Shown here in pieces: positions 9,421 through 22,966 of a stretch of DNA of 64,000 nucleotides. The notes under the pieces were generated by a model that was given only the letters and a program-made list of their open reading frames with translations, ran no database searches and was not told the DNA's origin. Location: assembly GCF_017562075.2 (NCBI RefSeq), contig NW_024427603.1, positions 1-64,000 of the forward strand, given 5' to 3'. The DNA is from Anopheles merus. Lineage: Eukaryota > Arthropoda > Insecta > Diptera > Culicidae. Numbering within the stretch: position 1 is the stretch's first letter; the number at the start of each line of letters is the position of its first letter. A program made the position numbers and the translations under genes.

Positions 9421-10735
9421 ATTAAAACTATGGACCTGAGATGGTGCCCTATCTCAGTTCCCAAACTGGTACCCAAAGGCAGACAATTTTGGACTTATTT
9501 TTTGAGAGAGAGCAAAAAAGCTGATGCTAGTAGGGTCATACATTCTTACAGCAGCAGGCAATTCGCGAGAACATGAAATCGAGAGACTATATTTAAACGC
9601 TCGCGAATGAGTGCAAGCAGGTGCGGTATAGAAGATAAAGCAAGACAGCCCAGTTTTAGCCCAGTTTTAGCTGCTTTATTTCAATATTTTTTTACTGCAT
9701 TGAACAGCAACAACGGTATTCATGCAGTTAGACGGCTATTTTAAATAAGACGATTTTTTAAATATAAATAATGTGTGTGCTTTTGTGGCAAGATTGTGTG
9801 AAGCTATGCGCAAAAATGCCCCTTTATTTGCAATAAAAGTGATAAAATATAAACCAAGTTTAATGTGTTCAAGTTTTTGTTTTGATTCGGGTGCACCAAG
9901 TCCGAATGAAGGGAAGCGCACAGCGTGCTACAAAAGAAACAAGTGGGAGGTGGTGTCAGTCCAGCGCAGCGCAATTCGCTGGAATCAAGTGGGAGGGGGT
10001 ACCAGCTCAGCGCAGCGCAAGCCGAAAGAAACGGGAAGGAAGGGGTATGATAAAACAGCGCGAGCGAGCGTTCTTTACAGCGAGAGCGCCTCGTGTATTT
10101 TAAAGGCAAGCAAGAGAGCGCATTCTCTCCGTGGTAGCGCTCCATCCGCCATTTTTAATTTCGAGCCCAAAACAACGGACTTCGGATTCGATCTTGGGCC
10201 GGGTCCCCACCGCGTGTTTCTACCTACCCCTCGCCGGAAAATTTAGTTCTCTTTGTCTGTCGGGGAGTGAATGTGCAGCGTTTTTCTCTGTGCTTCCTCT
10301 TCTCCCCCCTCGTTCGTACTCCATTCTTCCATCGATTCCTGATTCGACCGCGCAATAACATTTGTAAGGTTCCGCCGCAATGAGATACTTTACGGTGAAA
10401 AGACTAAATATTAGTTTTAAGTTAGAATCTACGATTTATTTTACTGCTCATTCGATCCGCACATTAAGACCGTCACCAGCTAATAGAGCTGCAGTTTTTC
10501 TCCAGCTCGTTGATCACCCCGATTTATTCTCCTCTTCGTCGTCTTCGGCTTCGTTTATCCGATCGGTCGCGCTCGTTGTCGTTGTCCGCCTCCTTATCAT
10601 CGGCCGCCGTATTCGTAGCCGCCGCATTACCAGCCGAAATCGTTGCGGCCAAGCCAAGGTCGCTACATGTCATTACGCTTTTTGTTTTGTTTTTTTTTTG
10701 CTTGATGCTTGCCTTGCAAGAAAATTACCATCTGT
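9421..10735. other. Gene-free stretch, no recognised element
   Basis: No domain was recognised on either strand. Around 9990-10110 there are GAGCG-rich motifs like those inside the element at 7965-8838. On the minus strand, 10520-10675 is open and encodes a charged Asp/Glu/Arg-rich stretch (KEADNDNERDRSDKRSRRRR). That may be low-complexity coding-like sequence, but no start, splice site or homologue was found. Confidence 0.4.
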
Positions 10736-10748
10736 GTTTCTGCTTCAA

Positions 10749-10917
10749 CAACATGCCCGTCATGGGTTCAAGCCCCAAATGGACCGTGCCGCCATACGTA
10801 GGACTGACTATCCTGCTGTGGGGTATCAATAAGTCACTGAAAGCCAAGCCCACAAGTAGTGGTACAGGCAGGCCTTAACCGACAACGGTTGTTGAGCCAA
10901 AAGAAGAAGAAGAAGGA
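10749..10917 (+). mobile_element. tRNA-derived SINE (SINE200-like), with 13-bp target duplication
   Basis: It begins caacatgcccgtcatgg and carries a polymerase III B-box-like GGGTTCAAGCCCC. It ends in gagccaaaagaagaagaagaagg-type sequence with a GAA-rich tail. GTTTCTGCTTCAA is repeated exactly at both sides (10736-10748 and 10918-10930). The A-box half of the tRNA head is absent, so this copy is 5'-truncated. Confidence 0.85.
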
Positions 10918-10930
10918 GTTTCTGCTTCAA

Positions 10931-11640
10931 GCATTTTTCTCTTGCTTCACCTGGCAACCTTTCACTTTTACTTCCGTCACGATACTCGTGTTTCTGTTGT
11001 TTGGTAGTGCCGGTTATATCTTCCAACGTAATATAATTCCCGAGTGCGCATCTAACATCTAACGTATTCTCTTCCAGCCGAGTGCCTCCTGCTCTTCATT
11101 TTCATCCGAGATGTATTACAGGCATTGCGACAATGCGATCATAATTTCTTACTCCGATGTTCATCGTCAACCTCGTTCTTCTTCAACTTCTTCCGATCAA
11201 CCTCCTCCGATCAACCTCCTCCGTTCAACCTTCCTGTTACTCGTATTGCAGTTCAATTAGCTGATTAGCCCTTAATGTGCAAGATCATATTGTGAAATTA
11301 TTAACTGGCAATATTGGTGTATTAGACTTATAGATTCACTTATTTCTTATTCTTCTTTTTTTTTCGTTGTATCCTTAATGTATAATTAACAGAAATTGGT
11401 TTTTTATAGATGTACATAAAAACCATAGATAATGTTGGTATGTTTCTCGCGCATGTAATCCTTCGTGGTTTTCGTTTCGAACCAATCTTATTCTATTAGT
11501 ATTCATGTACGTCTATTTACAATCTAATCTTAATTCTAATTTTTCGATGCAAATCTTTATCCTAATTCATATTTAATAACTCCTAAACAATAATTCAACG
11601 CAGGACGTGGAAAGATCATCTGCATCCCTAACCTTTTTTT
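10931..11640 (-). other. No gene; possible 3' end/LTR of the adjoining gypsy element
   Basis: On the minus strand this follows the gypsy pol stop near 11645. A purine run (GAAAAAAAAGG, near 11633) could be a polypurine tract, after which a 3' LTR would be expected. No matching second LTR is present in the window, so the LTR boundaries cannot be set. Confidence 0.3.
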
Positions 11641-11644
11641 TCTA

Positions 11645-12660
11645 TTCGTTAAATCGTTTGAGTCGATTATTATGTACTCTTTCGAGTTTTTTTTTCCCAT
11701 TCTTTACAACGCACGTTTGTGCACTTGGTATGTCAACCACTTCATACGGTCCCTTCCAAATACTTTGCAGTTTCTGGCCCGTGCCAGCAGCATTATTCCT
11801 CATCAATACTAATTAACCCCACATGGGCTTCCAATCGTTTGCTCCACGGTCATATAGTTGTTTTCGTTGTTCCTTTGATAGTTTCAAATTGTTTATGGCC
11901 AGTTCGTGCATGCCTTTCAATCTATCCTGTAGTTCTTCACAATAATCACCATCATTATGCTTATTGTCCGATTTATAAACTGAAGTCGGTAATCTCGCTT
12001 TTCTTCCAAACATTAATTCGAATGGTGTAAATCCAGTAGAATAATTTACCGTAGTGTTATACTCAAACATAAAATATGGTAACCATTCATCCCATGTTTG
12101 AGGTTTGCCCTGTACATATTGCCTTAGATATGTCTTCAGTTCTCTATTTGATCTTTCTACCAGGTTAGATTGTGGGTGGTAAGCGCTAGTGTAAATTTTT
12201 TTATCTTTAGGAGCTTGCAGGTGTTTTTCATAACTTCGCTCATAAAATTCGTTCCCTGATCTGTAACTATTTGTTTAGGAGTGCCATGTACACAAATAAT
12301 TATTTCCACAAAACTCTGTGCAACTGTTTTAGCTTCCTGATTTGCTAATGGGGCTACGGTTAGGTATCGCGTGAAGTCATCTTGCATGACAAGCCCATTT
12401 TTTTCCTGCATTTAATTCCGGTAGGACTACTATGTCGACGAAAAGCTTGTCGATTGGTACCCCTGACGTGGTCGTTATTTTCAACGGAATTCTGTTATAG
12501 CGACCAATCTTGTTCATCTGGCATGATCTACAGCTTTTAACGTACCTCTCAATGTCTTTGTACATGTTCTCAAAAGAACATATCCTTAATCCTCTTCTTC
12601 ATTCGTCTAACTCCTACATGACCTCCTAAGGGTGCATCGTGAAATTCTGTGAGAATTGTG
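11645..12660 (-). pseudogene. Gypsy integrase, frameshifted
   Basis: The HHCC zinc region is split: LTEFHDAPLGGHVG (about 12650) and, after a frameshift, VKSCRSCQMNKIG (about 12535). Core residues follow: MQDDFTRYL (first Asp), QIVTDQGTNF (second Asp), and after another frameshift near 12180, NLVERSNREL (Glu). Then WDEWLPYFMFEYNTTVNYS, GFTPFELMFGRKARLP and, past a TAA stop at 11814, LQSIWKGPYEVVDIPSAQTC (GPY/F region). The D,D,E triad is visible, but the gene has at least two frameshifts and one stop. Confidence 0.85.
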
Positions 12661-12745
12661 TATATTTCCTTCGGTTCTATTTTTATTCGATCTAAACCGG
12701 GTGTGTAATTTTTTAGTTTGGTTTTATCTATTTGCTTTATGTTGT

Positions 12746-13249
12746 TTAACCTCTCCTCCCTCCGTAGTTTCCGTTCGTTTCTTTATCTATATTCATTTTT
12801 CTCAAATCACCCCAATGATCTTCTTGTTCTTCTTCGACAACCTTGTCGTCTGTAATGTTGATTTGATGTTTTTGTTTATTTTCTATACCCTTTTGTTGTT
12901 GACGTGTAATCCCAGCCATTGTACTATTTGTTTTTTGTACTTCTTCTACTTCTCTCAACTTTACCCCAGGAAGTCGTGAGAGAAAATCAGCAACCACATT
13001 TTCTTTTCCTTTTTTATATCGTATCTCGCATTGTACGCCTTGTAGCCTCAGCCTTAACCTTGACAATATTGGTGAATTTTCTTTGAGGCGCCAGATGGAA
13101 ACTAAGGGTCTGTGGTCTGAAAATATCACAAATTTCTGCCCGTATATGTAGTGTTTGAAATAATCTACGGCCCAAACAATTGCTAGTAACTCTTTTTCGA
13201 TTGGATGGTACCGATTTTCCGCTCCAACAAGAGTTCTACTAGCATCGTT
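12746..13249 (-). pseudogene. Gypsy RNase H, second half, and linker
   Basis: The minus strand from 13249 encodes ASRTLVGAENRYHPIEKELL (RNase H E motif), AIVWAVDYFKHYIYGQKF, then IFSDHRPLVSIW (catalytic D) and the connection ILSRLRLRLQGVQCEIRYKK, KGKENVVADFLSRLPG. After that comes a charged linker. It is continuous with 15429-15827 if the inserted element is removed. Confidence 0.85.
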
Positions 13250-13272
13250 ATAACTTTGCTAAAGCTGACTAT

Positions 13273-15045
13273 GTGAAACTGAACGACATGATATCAATGT
13301 TTAACAATAGCTTTCATTGTTCCAATTTTGTTTCACTTGACGAAGCAGTATGTTCATTCTCGTCCTTTATGCTGCAAGCCTTTGTTGTATGCGTCCCAGT
13401 TCAGCGTCCTAAACCTAACCCCCCCTGGGCGGACCGCACACTCAAACGACTCAAACGTGTAAAAAGAGCTGCTTATCCTCACTACCAAACGCGCCACTGC
13501 CAAAGATCTCGCTCGATCTACTTTGACACGCACTCTTTATACTGCAGCTATAACAGGTTTCGATATGGCAGATATTTGAGTAAAATTCAACGTAACCTCT
13601 GCAGGTGGCCTGACTCGTTTTGGTGCTTCTACAACAGCAAAACAAAATCCACGCATACACCGAAATCCATTACGTACAAAGGAGCAACAAGTGCCAACAC
13701 TAATGAAATGGGCAATCTCTTCGCGGATCGCTTCGCAGATTGCTTTTCACCGGCCATGAATGATACCAATACCATTGATGCTGCTCTCGTCAACACTCCG
13801 GCTGGCGCAATTAACATGAGCACTCCTTTCATCGACAGTGAGATCGTTTTATCTGCCCTAGCGCAAGTAAAGCCTTCCTTCGCTCCTGGACCCGACGGAA
13901 TTCCTTCTACCGTGCTGAAACGCTGTCAAACGACAGTAGCACCTATCCTTGCAAAAATGTTCAATGCATCGCTAGCCAATGGCTACTTTCCCAAAACATG
14001 GAGGAAATCTTGGATGGTTCCTATTTACAAAAAAGGCGACAGGACAGATGCCATCAACTACCGGGGTATTACATCTTTGTGTGCCATTGCCAAGGTGTTC
14101 GAACTAGTGATATACAAACATCTGCTACATGCATGCCGCAGCTACCTAAGCCCGTATCAACATGGATTCGTGCCAAAAAAGTCGACTACCACGAACCTGG
14201 TTGAATTTGTAACCTATTGCACTAGTCAAATTGATGCCGGAGCTCAAGTCGATGCAATTTATACAGATCTGAAAGCAGCATTCGACTCTCTTCCGCACGC
14301 AATTCTTCTCGCTAAACTCGATAAGCTAGGAGTTCCCAGCTCGCTCGTACAGTGGCTATTTGATAAGCACATGTCCAAAGAAATAGTCAGCAGCTCGGGT
14401 GTGCCTCAAGGAAGCAATATTGGCCCGCTTCTCTTCATATTGTTCATCAACGATGTTACCCTCGGTTTACCTCCCGACAGTATCAGTCTGTTTGCCGACG
14501 ACGCAAAAATTTTTGCGCCTATTCACAACACAGGTGATTGTACATTCCTTCAAGACTGCATCGAAATTTTCTGTTCGTGGTGCAAGCGTAATGGACTGAC
14601 TATCTGCATCGAGAAATGCTACTGTGTGTCTTTTAGTCGATGCAGGAGCCCAGTGACTGGGACCTACTTCATGGACGGCACTGCAGTTAATCGACAGAAT
14701 CATGCCAAAGATCTGGGCGTTCTGCTTGACTCTAGTTTGAACTTTAAAGAGCATATCGATGACGTTGTAGCCAGAGGAAATCAATTACTTGGCGTGGTTA
14801 TCCGGAGAACTAATGAATTCTGCAACCCCATGTGCATCAAAGCTGTCTGCAACTGTATCGTTCGTTCGGTTCTGGAATATTCATGCGTAGTCTGGAGCCC
14901 AACTACCGCTTCTTCAATTGCTCGACTTGAGGCGATTCAACGTAAGCTTACGCGATATGCCCTACGTCTACTTCCCCGGCAGAATCGCAATAATCTTCCT
15001 CCGCATGCTGCGCGGTGCCGTCTTCTAGGCCTTGAACCTCTTTGA
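13273..15045 (+). pseudogene. CR1-like ORF2: reverse transcriptase and C-terminal part
   Basis: A 590-codon frame has the RT motifs FAPGPDGIPSTVLKRC, WMVPIYKKGDRTDAINYRGI, QHGFVPKKSTTTNLVEF, IYTDLKAAFDSLPH (catalytic Asp), SSGVPQGSNIGPLLFILFIN and SLFADDAKIF (FADD). Downstream are AKDLGVLLDSSLNFKEHI and the C-terminal VRSVLEYSCVVWSP. Compared with sister copies about 16 residues are missing between LVQWL and SSSGVPQG. A single-base shift at about 15042 separates the last ~90 residues (IRRRNAQCSFIAGLLNGSI onward, to 15323). There is no endonuclease. Clade from motif style: CR1 (Q/T1-like). Confidence 0.85.
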
Positions 15046-15323
15046 TTAGAAGACGCAATGCACAGTGCTCTTTCATCGCTGGATTGCTAAATGGCTCTAT
15101 CGACTCATCGCCCTTGTTGCATCGAGTCGATATCTATGCACCATCCCGAACACTTAGGTCTAGAGAAACTCTATTGCTCGCTCAACCCCGTTCCAGTGCT
15201 GGTCGGTCTGACCCTATGTTCCGCATGTCGGCTGTCTTCAACACTGTCTCGGATTGCTTCGACTTCGACATCTCAACTCAGTGCTTCAAGGAACGTCTCC
15301 GGCTTTTGCCGTGGCCGCAGTGA
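15042..15323 (+). pseudogene. CR1-like ORF2 C-terminus in a shifted frame
   Basis: It continues the preceding frame after a one-base shift. RRRNAQCSFIAGLLNGSIDS aligns with RRTAQQLFVAGLLQSNIDCP of the 47 kb copy, and AGRSDPMFRMSAVFNTVSD with GYGSRDPLNSMIRVFNEVRH. It ends at the normal stop before the 3' UTR. Confidence 0.8.
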
Positions 15324-15387
15324 ATTACGATGCAAATCTTGTTTTTGCTATGTATTGTTTTTTTAATGAACTGTTACATCTTAATTA

Positions 15388-15399
15388 GGCCATACGGCC
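15388..15399 (+). other. 3'-terminal stem-loop of CR1-like copy A
   Basis: GGCC-ATAC-GGCC is followed by cgttgaag and the A/T-rich tail. Equivalent stem-loops with different stem sequences occur at the 3' ends of copies B and C, so the structure rather than the sequence is kept. It may be the RT recognition element. Confidence 0.6.
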
Positions 15400-15428
15400 C
15401 GTTGAAGATTAAATAAATAATAATAATA

Positions 15429-15827
15429 TGTATAAGTGATTGGTTTATCCATTGTTTTTTCATTCGAGAACACAGCACCAAGCGCATAATCACTAGCATC
15501 TGTGGTAATTGTGAAAATGTCATCATAGTTTGGTCGCACGAGTAAGGGTTCTGATATAAGAAAATTTTTTAGTTTGACAAAGGCCGTGTCACACCTTTCG
15601 TCCCAATCGAACTTTGCATCTTTTTTAAGCAGTTCGTGCAAGGGTTTCCGGACGTCTGATACATGAGGTATAAATTTGCCATAAAAATTTATCGCCTCCA
15701 GAAAGGACCGTAATTCTTTTAGGGTTTTCGACGTTTGCATTTTGATTATGGCTTCTACATTTGCTTGCGTGGGCTTGATACCCTTCTCGCTGACTGTGTG
15801 GCTTAGGTAATTAATCTCTCTATGCAA
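15429..15827 (-). pseudogene. Gypsy RT thumb and start of RNase H
   Basis: It encodes INYLSHTVSEKGIKPTQANV, then LRSFLEAINFYGKFIPHVSD and the RNase H start IFTITTDASDYALGAVFSNE (catalytic Asp of TDAS). It is cut at KPITY, where the CR1-like tail begins (15427). The residues encoded past this point are retroelement tail, not gypsy. Confidence 0.85.
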
Positions 15828-15847
15828 AAGTTTGCATTTGGTTGGTT

Positions 15848-16795
15848 CTATTTTAAGATTAGTCCTTCTAACACCTTAATCAAATTCAAATTATGTTCTT
15901 TCACTGTTTCCCCAAACACAACAATGTCATCCAAATACACTAATACTTTGACCGGTTGAATTGTGTAGATAACCGTGTTCATTAAATATTGAAACGTTGA
16001 TGGACTATTTTTCAAACTCATGGGCATTCTGGTAAACTCATAATGCCCCTTCAACGTCGAAAATGCAGTTTTTGAGCCATCTTTGGAATCTATGGGAATC
16101 TGAAAAAATCCCGATTTAAGATCGATGGTTGAGAAATATTTGCTATTCCCTATACTATCCATAATGTCATCTATCCTAGGGATGGGATAAATGAAAGGCT
16201 TCGTTATTTCATTTAGTGCCCTGAAATCTACTACAATTCGAAATTTATTTTCTTCATCCCCATTTCCTTTTTTTGGTATGCACATAACTGGTGCGTTCCA
16301 AGGGCTTTTGCTTGGTCTTATTATGTTCTGCTTTAGCATTTCTTCTATCTGGTCTTCCATTATTTTGTTTAAAGCAGCAGGGAATCTATATTGCCTTTTG
16401 TATATAGCGATGTTTGAATTTGTCTCTATTCCGTGTTTTGCTGCTTGTGTATGTGTCAGCTTATCACCTGGCAGGAAAAATATGTCGGTAAAGTTATTAA
16501 CAATTTTTTCAACATTATTTTCCAAGTCTCTTTCTATGTGGTGAAGGTTGATTTTATCCATCAAAGCATCGTATCTTTCACTCCCAATGATTTCTGTGTG
16601 TTCTTTTAGCTCGAGTAAATCACAATCCATGTCTTTATTTTCCATGTAAGGCAGACACTCCTGGATTTCTACCTTGTTCTCCACTATGTGTTCATCAGAA
16701 CAACTAATTTCCTCTATGTTTTCAATTTCACGTTTAGGTTTAATTAAGATTAAGCTTTCAAAATGTTTCCCTACATTGAAAATATACTTGTGCAA
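15848..16795 (-). pseudogene. Gypsy reverse transcriptase
   Basis: A 315-codon frame has RT motifs in order: IIRPSKSPWNAPVMCIPKK, FRIVVDFRALNEIT, YPIPRIDDIMDSIG, YFSTIDLKSGFFQI (catalytic Asp), GHYEFTRMPMSLKNSPSTFQ and VLVYLDDIVVFGE (YLDD). The order and spacing are those of the 297/17.6/mdg group. The frame shifts at about 15850; EPTKCKLLHREINYL follows in another frame. Confidence 0.9.
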
Positions 16796-16875
16796 AAATC
16801 TGCTCCGATTATACCAGGAACCCCAAGTAATTTTACTATATAAAACTTTGTTTTATACCTCGAACTGCCAATGAC

Positions 16876-17475
16876 CTAATCTAACACGATAGAGCCTATG
16901 GTTTTCGATACCGTTCCATCGAAACTTGACAGTGTCAAATTATCTGCAAAGTCGATGCATGAAGCCTCAAACAGTTTGGCTGATTCCCAGCTCAAAGCAT
17001 TAAAGCAAGCTCCAGAGTCGATCAAAAAACTTAACACTCTTTTCTCGATGTTCTCCACTAAAATTGAAACCATAGGTTTACCTTCCTCAGTGAATTTAAC
17101 ATTCAGCTTTTTGTAATCCTCTTCCTTTTCATGCATCCTAAAATGAAAGAGATCATTAATCATAGGATCACTAGCGTTTTGTTTTCGATTGACTAGTGAC
17201 CCTTTGTTCAGTTTTTTTCTTATATTGGCTATGAAGCGATGCTTGAGCAGATGGGTCTTGGCTTGGTTTTGGTTGTTGGTATTGGTTGCTCCTGTAAGGG
17301 ACAAAATACCTCGGAGAACGAGAAAAGTTGTTACTAACATTTGATATGTTTGGTTGTATTGCTGTGCTATTAAATTGTGGGTTACCGAAATGATTAGTTT
17401 CCATGTTATTTGTGTTCCATGTTCTATTATGTCTATATTGAGGTTGCGTTGAATTGAACCGTGAGTTGTAAGCAC
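16876..17475 (-). pseudogene. Gypsy protease, start of pol
   Basis: After a gag overlap the frame encodes VLSFLIDSGACFNALSWESA, a retroviral-type aspartic protease active site (D-S-G-A). Only the part after about 17250 looks coding; upstream of that it shadows gag. It ends at an in-frame stop (16876), after which related sequence continues (GVPGIIGADF, the conserved 'G.D' of the protease C-terminus). Another frameshift follows near 16800. Confidence 0.8.
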
Positions 17476-18364
17476 TATTGTCGAAACTCCGGATTCTAGA
17501 TTCTTCTAGCTCCACGTTTTTTGATTGGGACAACCTTTCTTCAATATTTTGGATCTGCTCAAGTTGGACTATTTCGTCCGCCAAAAATTCTAACAATTCT
17601 TCGAATTCAAAATGCTTGTTTAAACGTGCTTGTATTTTTAGATTTTTATCCCGTAACCCTGCTAGAAAATGTATGCGCAAATTTTTCATAGCATAGGAAT
17701 CCTCTGTTGTGTTATGATCGTGATTGATAATGTGTTCTTTTAATTTTAAAGCTCTCTCTTTAAATTTTATTAACGGTTCATTTAACCCTTGCTGCAGTGT
17801 TCCTACCTCATGAAAAATTTCCTCCAAATTAACTTTTTCATAAAATAGTTTTACGAGGTTAAGTTTCACTTCCTCCCATGTTTCTGCGTAAATCCTATTA
17901 AACAGCGAAGCAGCTTTCCCTTTCATTTTCATCATAACCACTTGAATTAATGGTTCTTCGGATTCTCCTTTTGGGATTTGTTTCGCAAAAAAGTTAGCTT
18001 GGTATAAAAACCCATCCAATTCTGCTGGAACCCCTGAATATTCAGATATGCACTGAATGGCCATCTTTGTCGGGAAATCATACACCATTTTGTATATTGT
18101 GTTGTTTAAGGCCTTTTCGAGTTCGAAACTTTGATCTAAAAGCTCTTTCCTAACTGATGCAAGGAGTTCTTTGAACGTTCCTTTTTGCTCAACTTCTGCA
18201 CTTAGGTCACAGTCCGAGTTAAAAGCGCGATTATTCGGCTTTATGGATTTATGCAAATTTTGTTCCGAGCAACCTTTAATATTGCGGCTCCGAAGTTCAA
18301 CGACCCGTTCACACATTCCCCTCTTAACTGCACTAAGGTATTTTGATATTTCATTCACTGACAC
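17171..18364 (-). CDS. Gypsy gag-like protein
   Basis: A 397-codon open frame starts [10 protein letters not shown]. It has the charged, helical character of retrotransposon gag, with [20 protein letters not shown] and [20 protein letters not shown] matching the 'Retrotrans_gag' capsid pattern (YSG...ELD.FL; A......W). The C-terminus is Asn/Gln/Pro rich ([16 protein letters not shown]) and no CCHC zinc knuckle is seen. The last 300 bases overlap the protease frame, consistent with a programmed frameshift into pol. This is the best preserved frame of the element. Confidence 0.8.
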   Translation of the reverse strand: MSVNEISKYLSAVKRGMCERVVELRSRNIKGCSEQNLHKSIKPNNRAFNSDCDLSAEVEQKGTFKELLASVRKELLDQSFELEKALNNTIYKMVYDFPTKMAIQCISEYSGVPAELDGFLYQANFFAKQIPKGESEEPLIQVVMMKMKGKAASLFNRIYAETWEEVKLNLVKLFYEKVNLEEIFHEVGTLQQGLNEPLIKFKERALKLKEHIINHDHNTTEDSYAMKNLRIHFLAGLRDKNLKIQARLNKHFEFEELLEFLADEIVQLEQIQNIEERLSQSKNVELEESRIRSFDNSAYNSRFNSTQPQYRHNRTWNTNNMETNHFGNPQFNSTAIQPNISNVSNNFSRSPRYFVPYRSNQYQQPKPSQDPSAQASLHSQYKKKTEQRVTSQSKTKR

Positions 18365-18392
18365 TAACTAATTCACTAAATCCAACAGTATT

Positions 18393-18714
<322 letters not shown>

Positions 18715-18798
<84 letters not shown>
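18715..18798. repeat. (TA)n tract after SINE
   Basis: A TA run directly after the GAA tail of the SINE. Confidence 0.97.
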
Positions 18799-18801
<3 letters not shown>

Positions 18802-18819
18802 TATGTTATATGTTCATGC

Positions 18820-20708
18820 ATGTGTGCGTGTGTGTGTGTGTGTGTGAGTTTGAGCGCGCGTGTTTGTGTGTATGTGTGTGTGCGTGCGTTTGGAAACCCT
18901 AAAACTATTTGATTCTGATGCGTACATTTTCATCCGCTGCGGCTACAAAGGTAGCGGCTACGGCTCGATCTCGCTACCTGACCGACAACATAACCATTAA
19001 CATTGGCATCTTTGCGATCGGCTCTGCTGTTGGGGGTATTAAAAAGACACACGATCTAAGCAAACGTGCGTGTGATATGTTGCACATTTATTTCTAATTC
19101 AGCTAGCGGACGCAAGTGGAAACAAAACTTGAATTGAATTCATACAAAAGAGGATTCTGGATTTGTTTATTACGGTGCGCGTATGGTGCTGCACCTGTCC
19201 GTCCAGAATCTGGCGGCTGTGGAGTAGTTATCATGACGCCGATTGACCGGCAATGCCTTGGAGTGGGTTCGGATCGGTAGGTTCATGTTTTGGTCGAGTG
19301 CATTCCGTGCATTTGTCACAGCGGTAGCCCGGCAGCAACAAAGTCAAGACAAACTCTTACCCAAGTTTGGACTGCTATGCTAAGTTCTTCTTCTTATTAT
19401 TATTATAAATATTATTATTATTGGCGTAATGGCCTACGCGATCATGCCGGCCTTTTCAGGACTTGAGTACCGCGTAGCCGGATAGTCACCCCTTGCTACG
19501 GCGGACGGTTCATACGCGGTTAGAACCCACGACGGGCATGCAGATGTGCGGAATGATGGCGGTGCCGCGGGACCGCTCCTATCCAGCGTGCAACTTGTAT
19601 ACTGTCACACTGTCTCCTACTCGATGCATACGCTGCAGGCAGGGGGAAGGATGCACCTCCACGATAAAAAAACACGGCCATGAACCAGCAGTAGACATAA
19701 GTATGCCGTATGTCTACAAGTGGACAGATTATTAGCGACAAGGGCCCCCGGAAAGATGGTCTTTAGGGCTCCGTGGCTGGAGAAAACCATTTGCACCTCC
19801 GCTCCCCCCATGGCGACTACAATTGTAGGGCCAGTGACCGATGATCGTAGGGGTCCCATGGCCACCCCCCTTCCCACCGGCAATTTAAGTATACTGTTCA
19901 ATCTCCCAACAGCTGTGTGCCACTACCCCCTCCTCCCTGTCATCAGTTACCATTGACAGGGGCCTCAATTCGTCTTTCCGCCTTTCATGAACACCTTCCT
20001 TTCTTTGACCGATGGATCATAGCATTTCGGAAAAAACACATTTGGCGACAGTTTTGCACACACATGCACGCTCATACCCTTGCGCAGACGGCTCAGCATA
20101 TCTGTGTAATATGCAACATACGAAAGCAAAAGCTTAGTGTAACAAAGTTATGCTTAATGCTTAACACGTTCAGTTCGATGGCAGGCCCCACTGCCTGCCA
20201 GTGAACTTTCCAGCCTGCGTTCTAGGTGCTGGTGGAAAGGAAAGTTGATGAAAATCAGTACCGGGATGAACGTGTTAATGCGAATTAGGATTCAGCGCGT
20301 TTCACAGCAAACCCTCCAGCGTTAGCTAGCGATTCCGTAGTCATTTTTATATTGCAGCAATTGAACTCATTGCGCTTTTTTTGTTTGATTTGTGAAAATT
20401 CAACTTCATCGCCGCAATGTTTGTTAACGGCATTTTTAGGCGCCAAAACAGCTCGCGAGCATTGACCACACGCGAGAAAGAAATAGCGTTATGGAGGGAA
20501 AAAGCACGGACGACGGCTGACAGCGATTGGCCGTCTGACGCACCAACACATTCAAACCTTCGACAGCGCGCTCAGGCGAGGGGTACGAGGCGGAGCCAGG
20601 GACGGGTAGCTCGACGAGCTGCTTGACAAATTTGCCGTTGGAGAGAAAAAGATGGCATGATAAAATTCTCCGAACGGCATGATTTCTTCCGTCGCTTTGC
20701 GCAGCGGG
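18820..20708 (+). mobile_element. Family K copy A (3' portion)
   Basis: It begins at a short TG tract and follows the family K order: gaaaccc(t/c)aaaactatttg, gatctttgcgatcggctctg-type sequence, tgcgcgtatggtgctgcacc, the embedded antisense SINE, cgccgaagatctctag-type sequence (partly deleted), caacagctgtgtgcca, gttatgcttaatgcttaaca, gagcattgaccacacgcgag and the terminus TTTGCGCAGCGGG. The left half with the other terminus is absent. It interrupts a gypsy fragment at 20709. No protein is recognised. Confidence 0.8.
19385..19545 (-). mobile_element. SINE-like module inside family K
   Basis: The minus strand reads catgcccgtcgtgggttcta, accgtccgccgtagcaaggg-type sequence, ctatccggctacg, then aggccattacgcc and a TAA/GAA-rich tail. 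This is the SINE order seen at 44485-44672. The same antisense module is in every K copy, so it was captured before the family spread. Confidence 0.7.
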
Positions 20709-21390
20709 CAGGCTTGTAAACTATTTCAAATCAAATTCTGTTAGTACCAATTTCCATCTTATTATTTTCTGATTCGCACTTGTCATAGAATATATAAAAG
20801 GCTGGTGATCTGTTATTAAAGTAAATTTCTTCCGTATAGATACGGTCGAAAATATTTCACGGCCCAAACTATAGCTAACAGTTCTTTTTCTGTTGTGCAG
20901 TAATTCTCTTCCGTTTTATTTAAAGTCCTGGATGCATAGGCCATAGGTCGATTTTTTCCTATAGTTCCTTGGGACAATACAGCGCCAACGGCAAAATCGC
21001 TAGCATCTGTTGTCAGAATAAAAGTTTTCTGGAAATCAGGGTAAACCAAAATCGGATCCATGGCCAACAGAGACTTGCATTTTTCAAAACATTTTACTTT
21101 ATCGGGTGTGAAAATGAATTCGTTTTCTTTACGAAGTATTACAGTCAATGGTTTAATGAGCTTGGCAAAGTCTTGAACAAACCTCCTGTAATAACCAAGC
21201 ATCCCGAGGAATTGTTTCAATTCTTTAGGATTTTTGGGTATCGGCCAATTTTTTATGACCTCGATTTTGTCCGTATTAGGTTTAACACCTTCATTCGTGA
21301 CCATGTGGCCCAGAAATTGAACTTCCTTTCTGAAGAAATGGCATTTTTCAATTTGTATTTTTAATCTTGCATCTTTTAATTTTTGTAAGA
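20709..21390 (-). pseudogene. Gypsy-type RT/RNase H fragment
   Basis: The minus strand encodes [20 protein letters not shown], then KQFLGMLGYYRRFVQDFAKL (RT thumb) and FILTTDASDFAVGAVLSQGT (RNase H TDAS). After that come YCTTEKELLAIVWAVKYF, and LITDHQPFIYSM, ending FEIVYKPA after a one-base shift near 20730. The central part is a 162-codon open frame. It is cut on one side by the family K terminus and on the other by a TA tract. Sequence differs from both other gypsy elements here, so it is a third lineage (297/17.6-like). Confidence 0.88.
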
Positions 21391-21400
21391 TGTTTCGAGA

Positions 21401-22966
<1,566 letters not shown>

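Larger units (their letters stand above)
13250..15427 (+). mobile_element. CR1-like non-LTR retrotransposon, copy A, 5'-truncated
   Basis: It lies inside the gypsy RNase H region in opposite orientation. It begins just after the endonuclease domain (NFAKADYVKLND matches NFTRLDELITNF of the longer copy at 49.1 kb) and runs to a 3' stem-loop and (TAA)n-like tail. 5' truncation is typical of target-primed reverse transcription. The flanks ATCGTTATAA and ATGTATAA may be a degraded target duplication. Confidence 0.85.

Noticed and set aside
10380..10878. Overlapping plus-strand frames of 122-150 codons
   Set aside because: They run into the SINE at 10749 and have low-complexity Ser/Arg composition. 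No domain.
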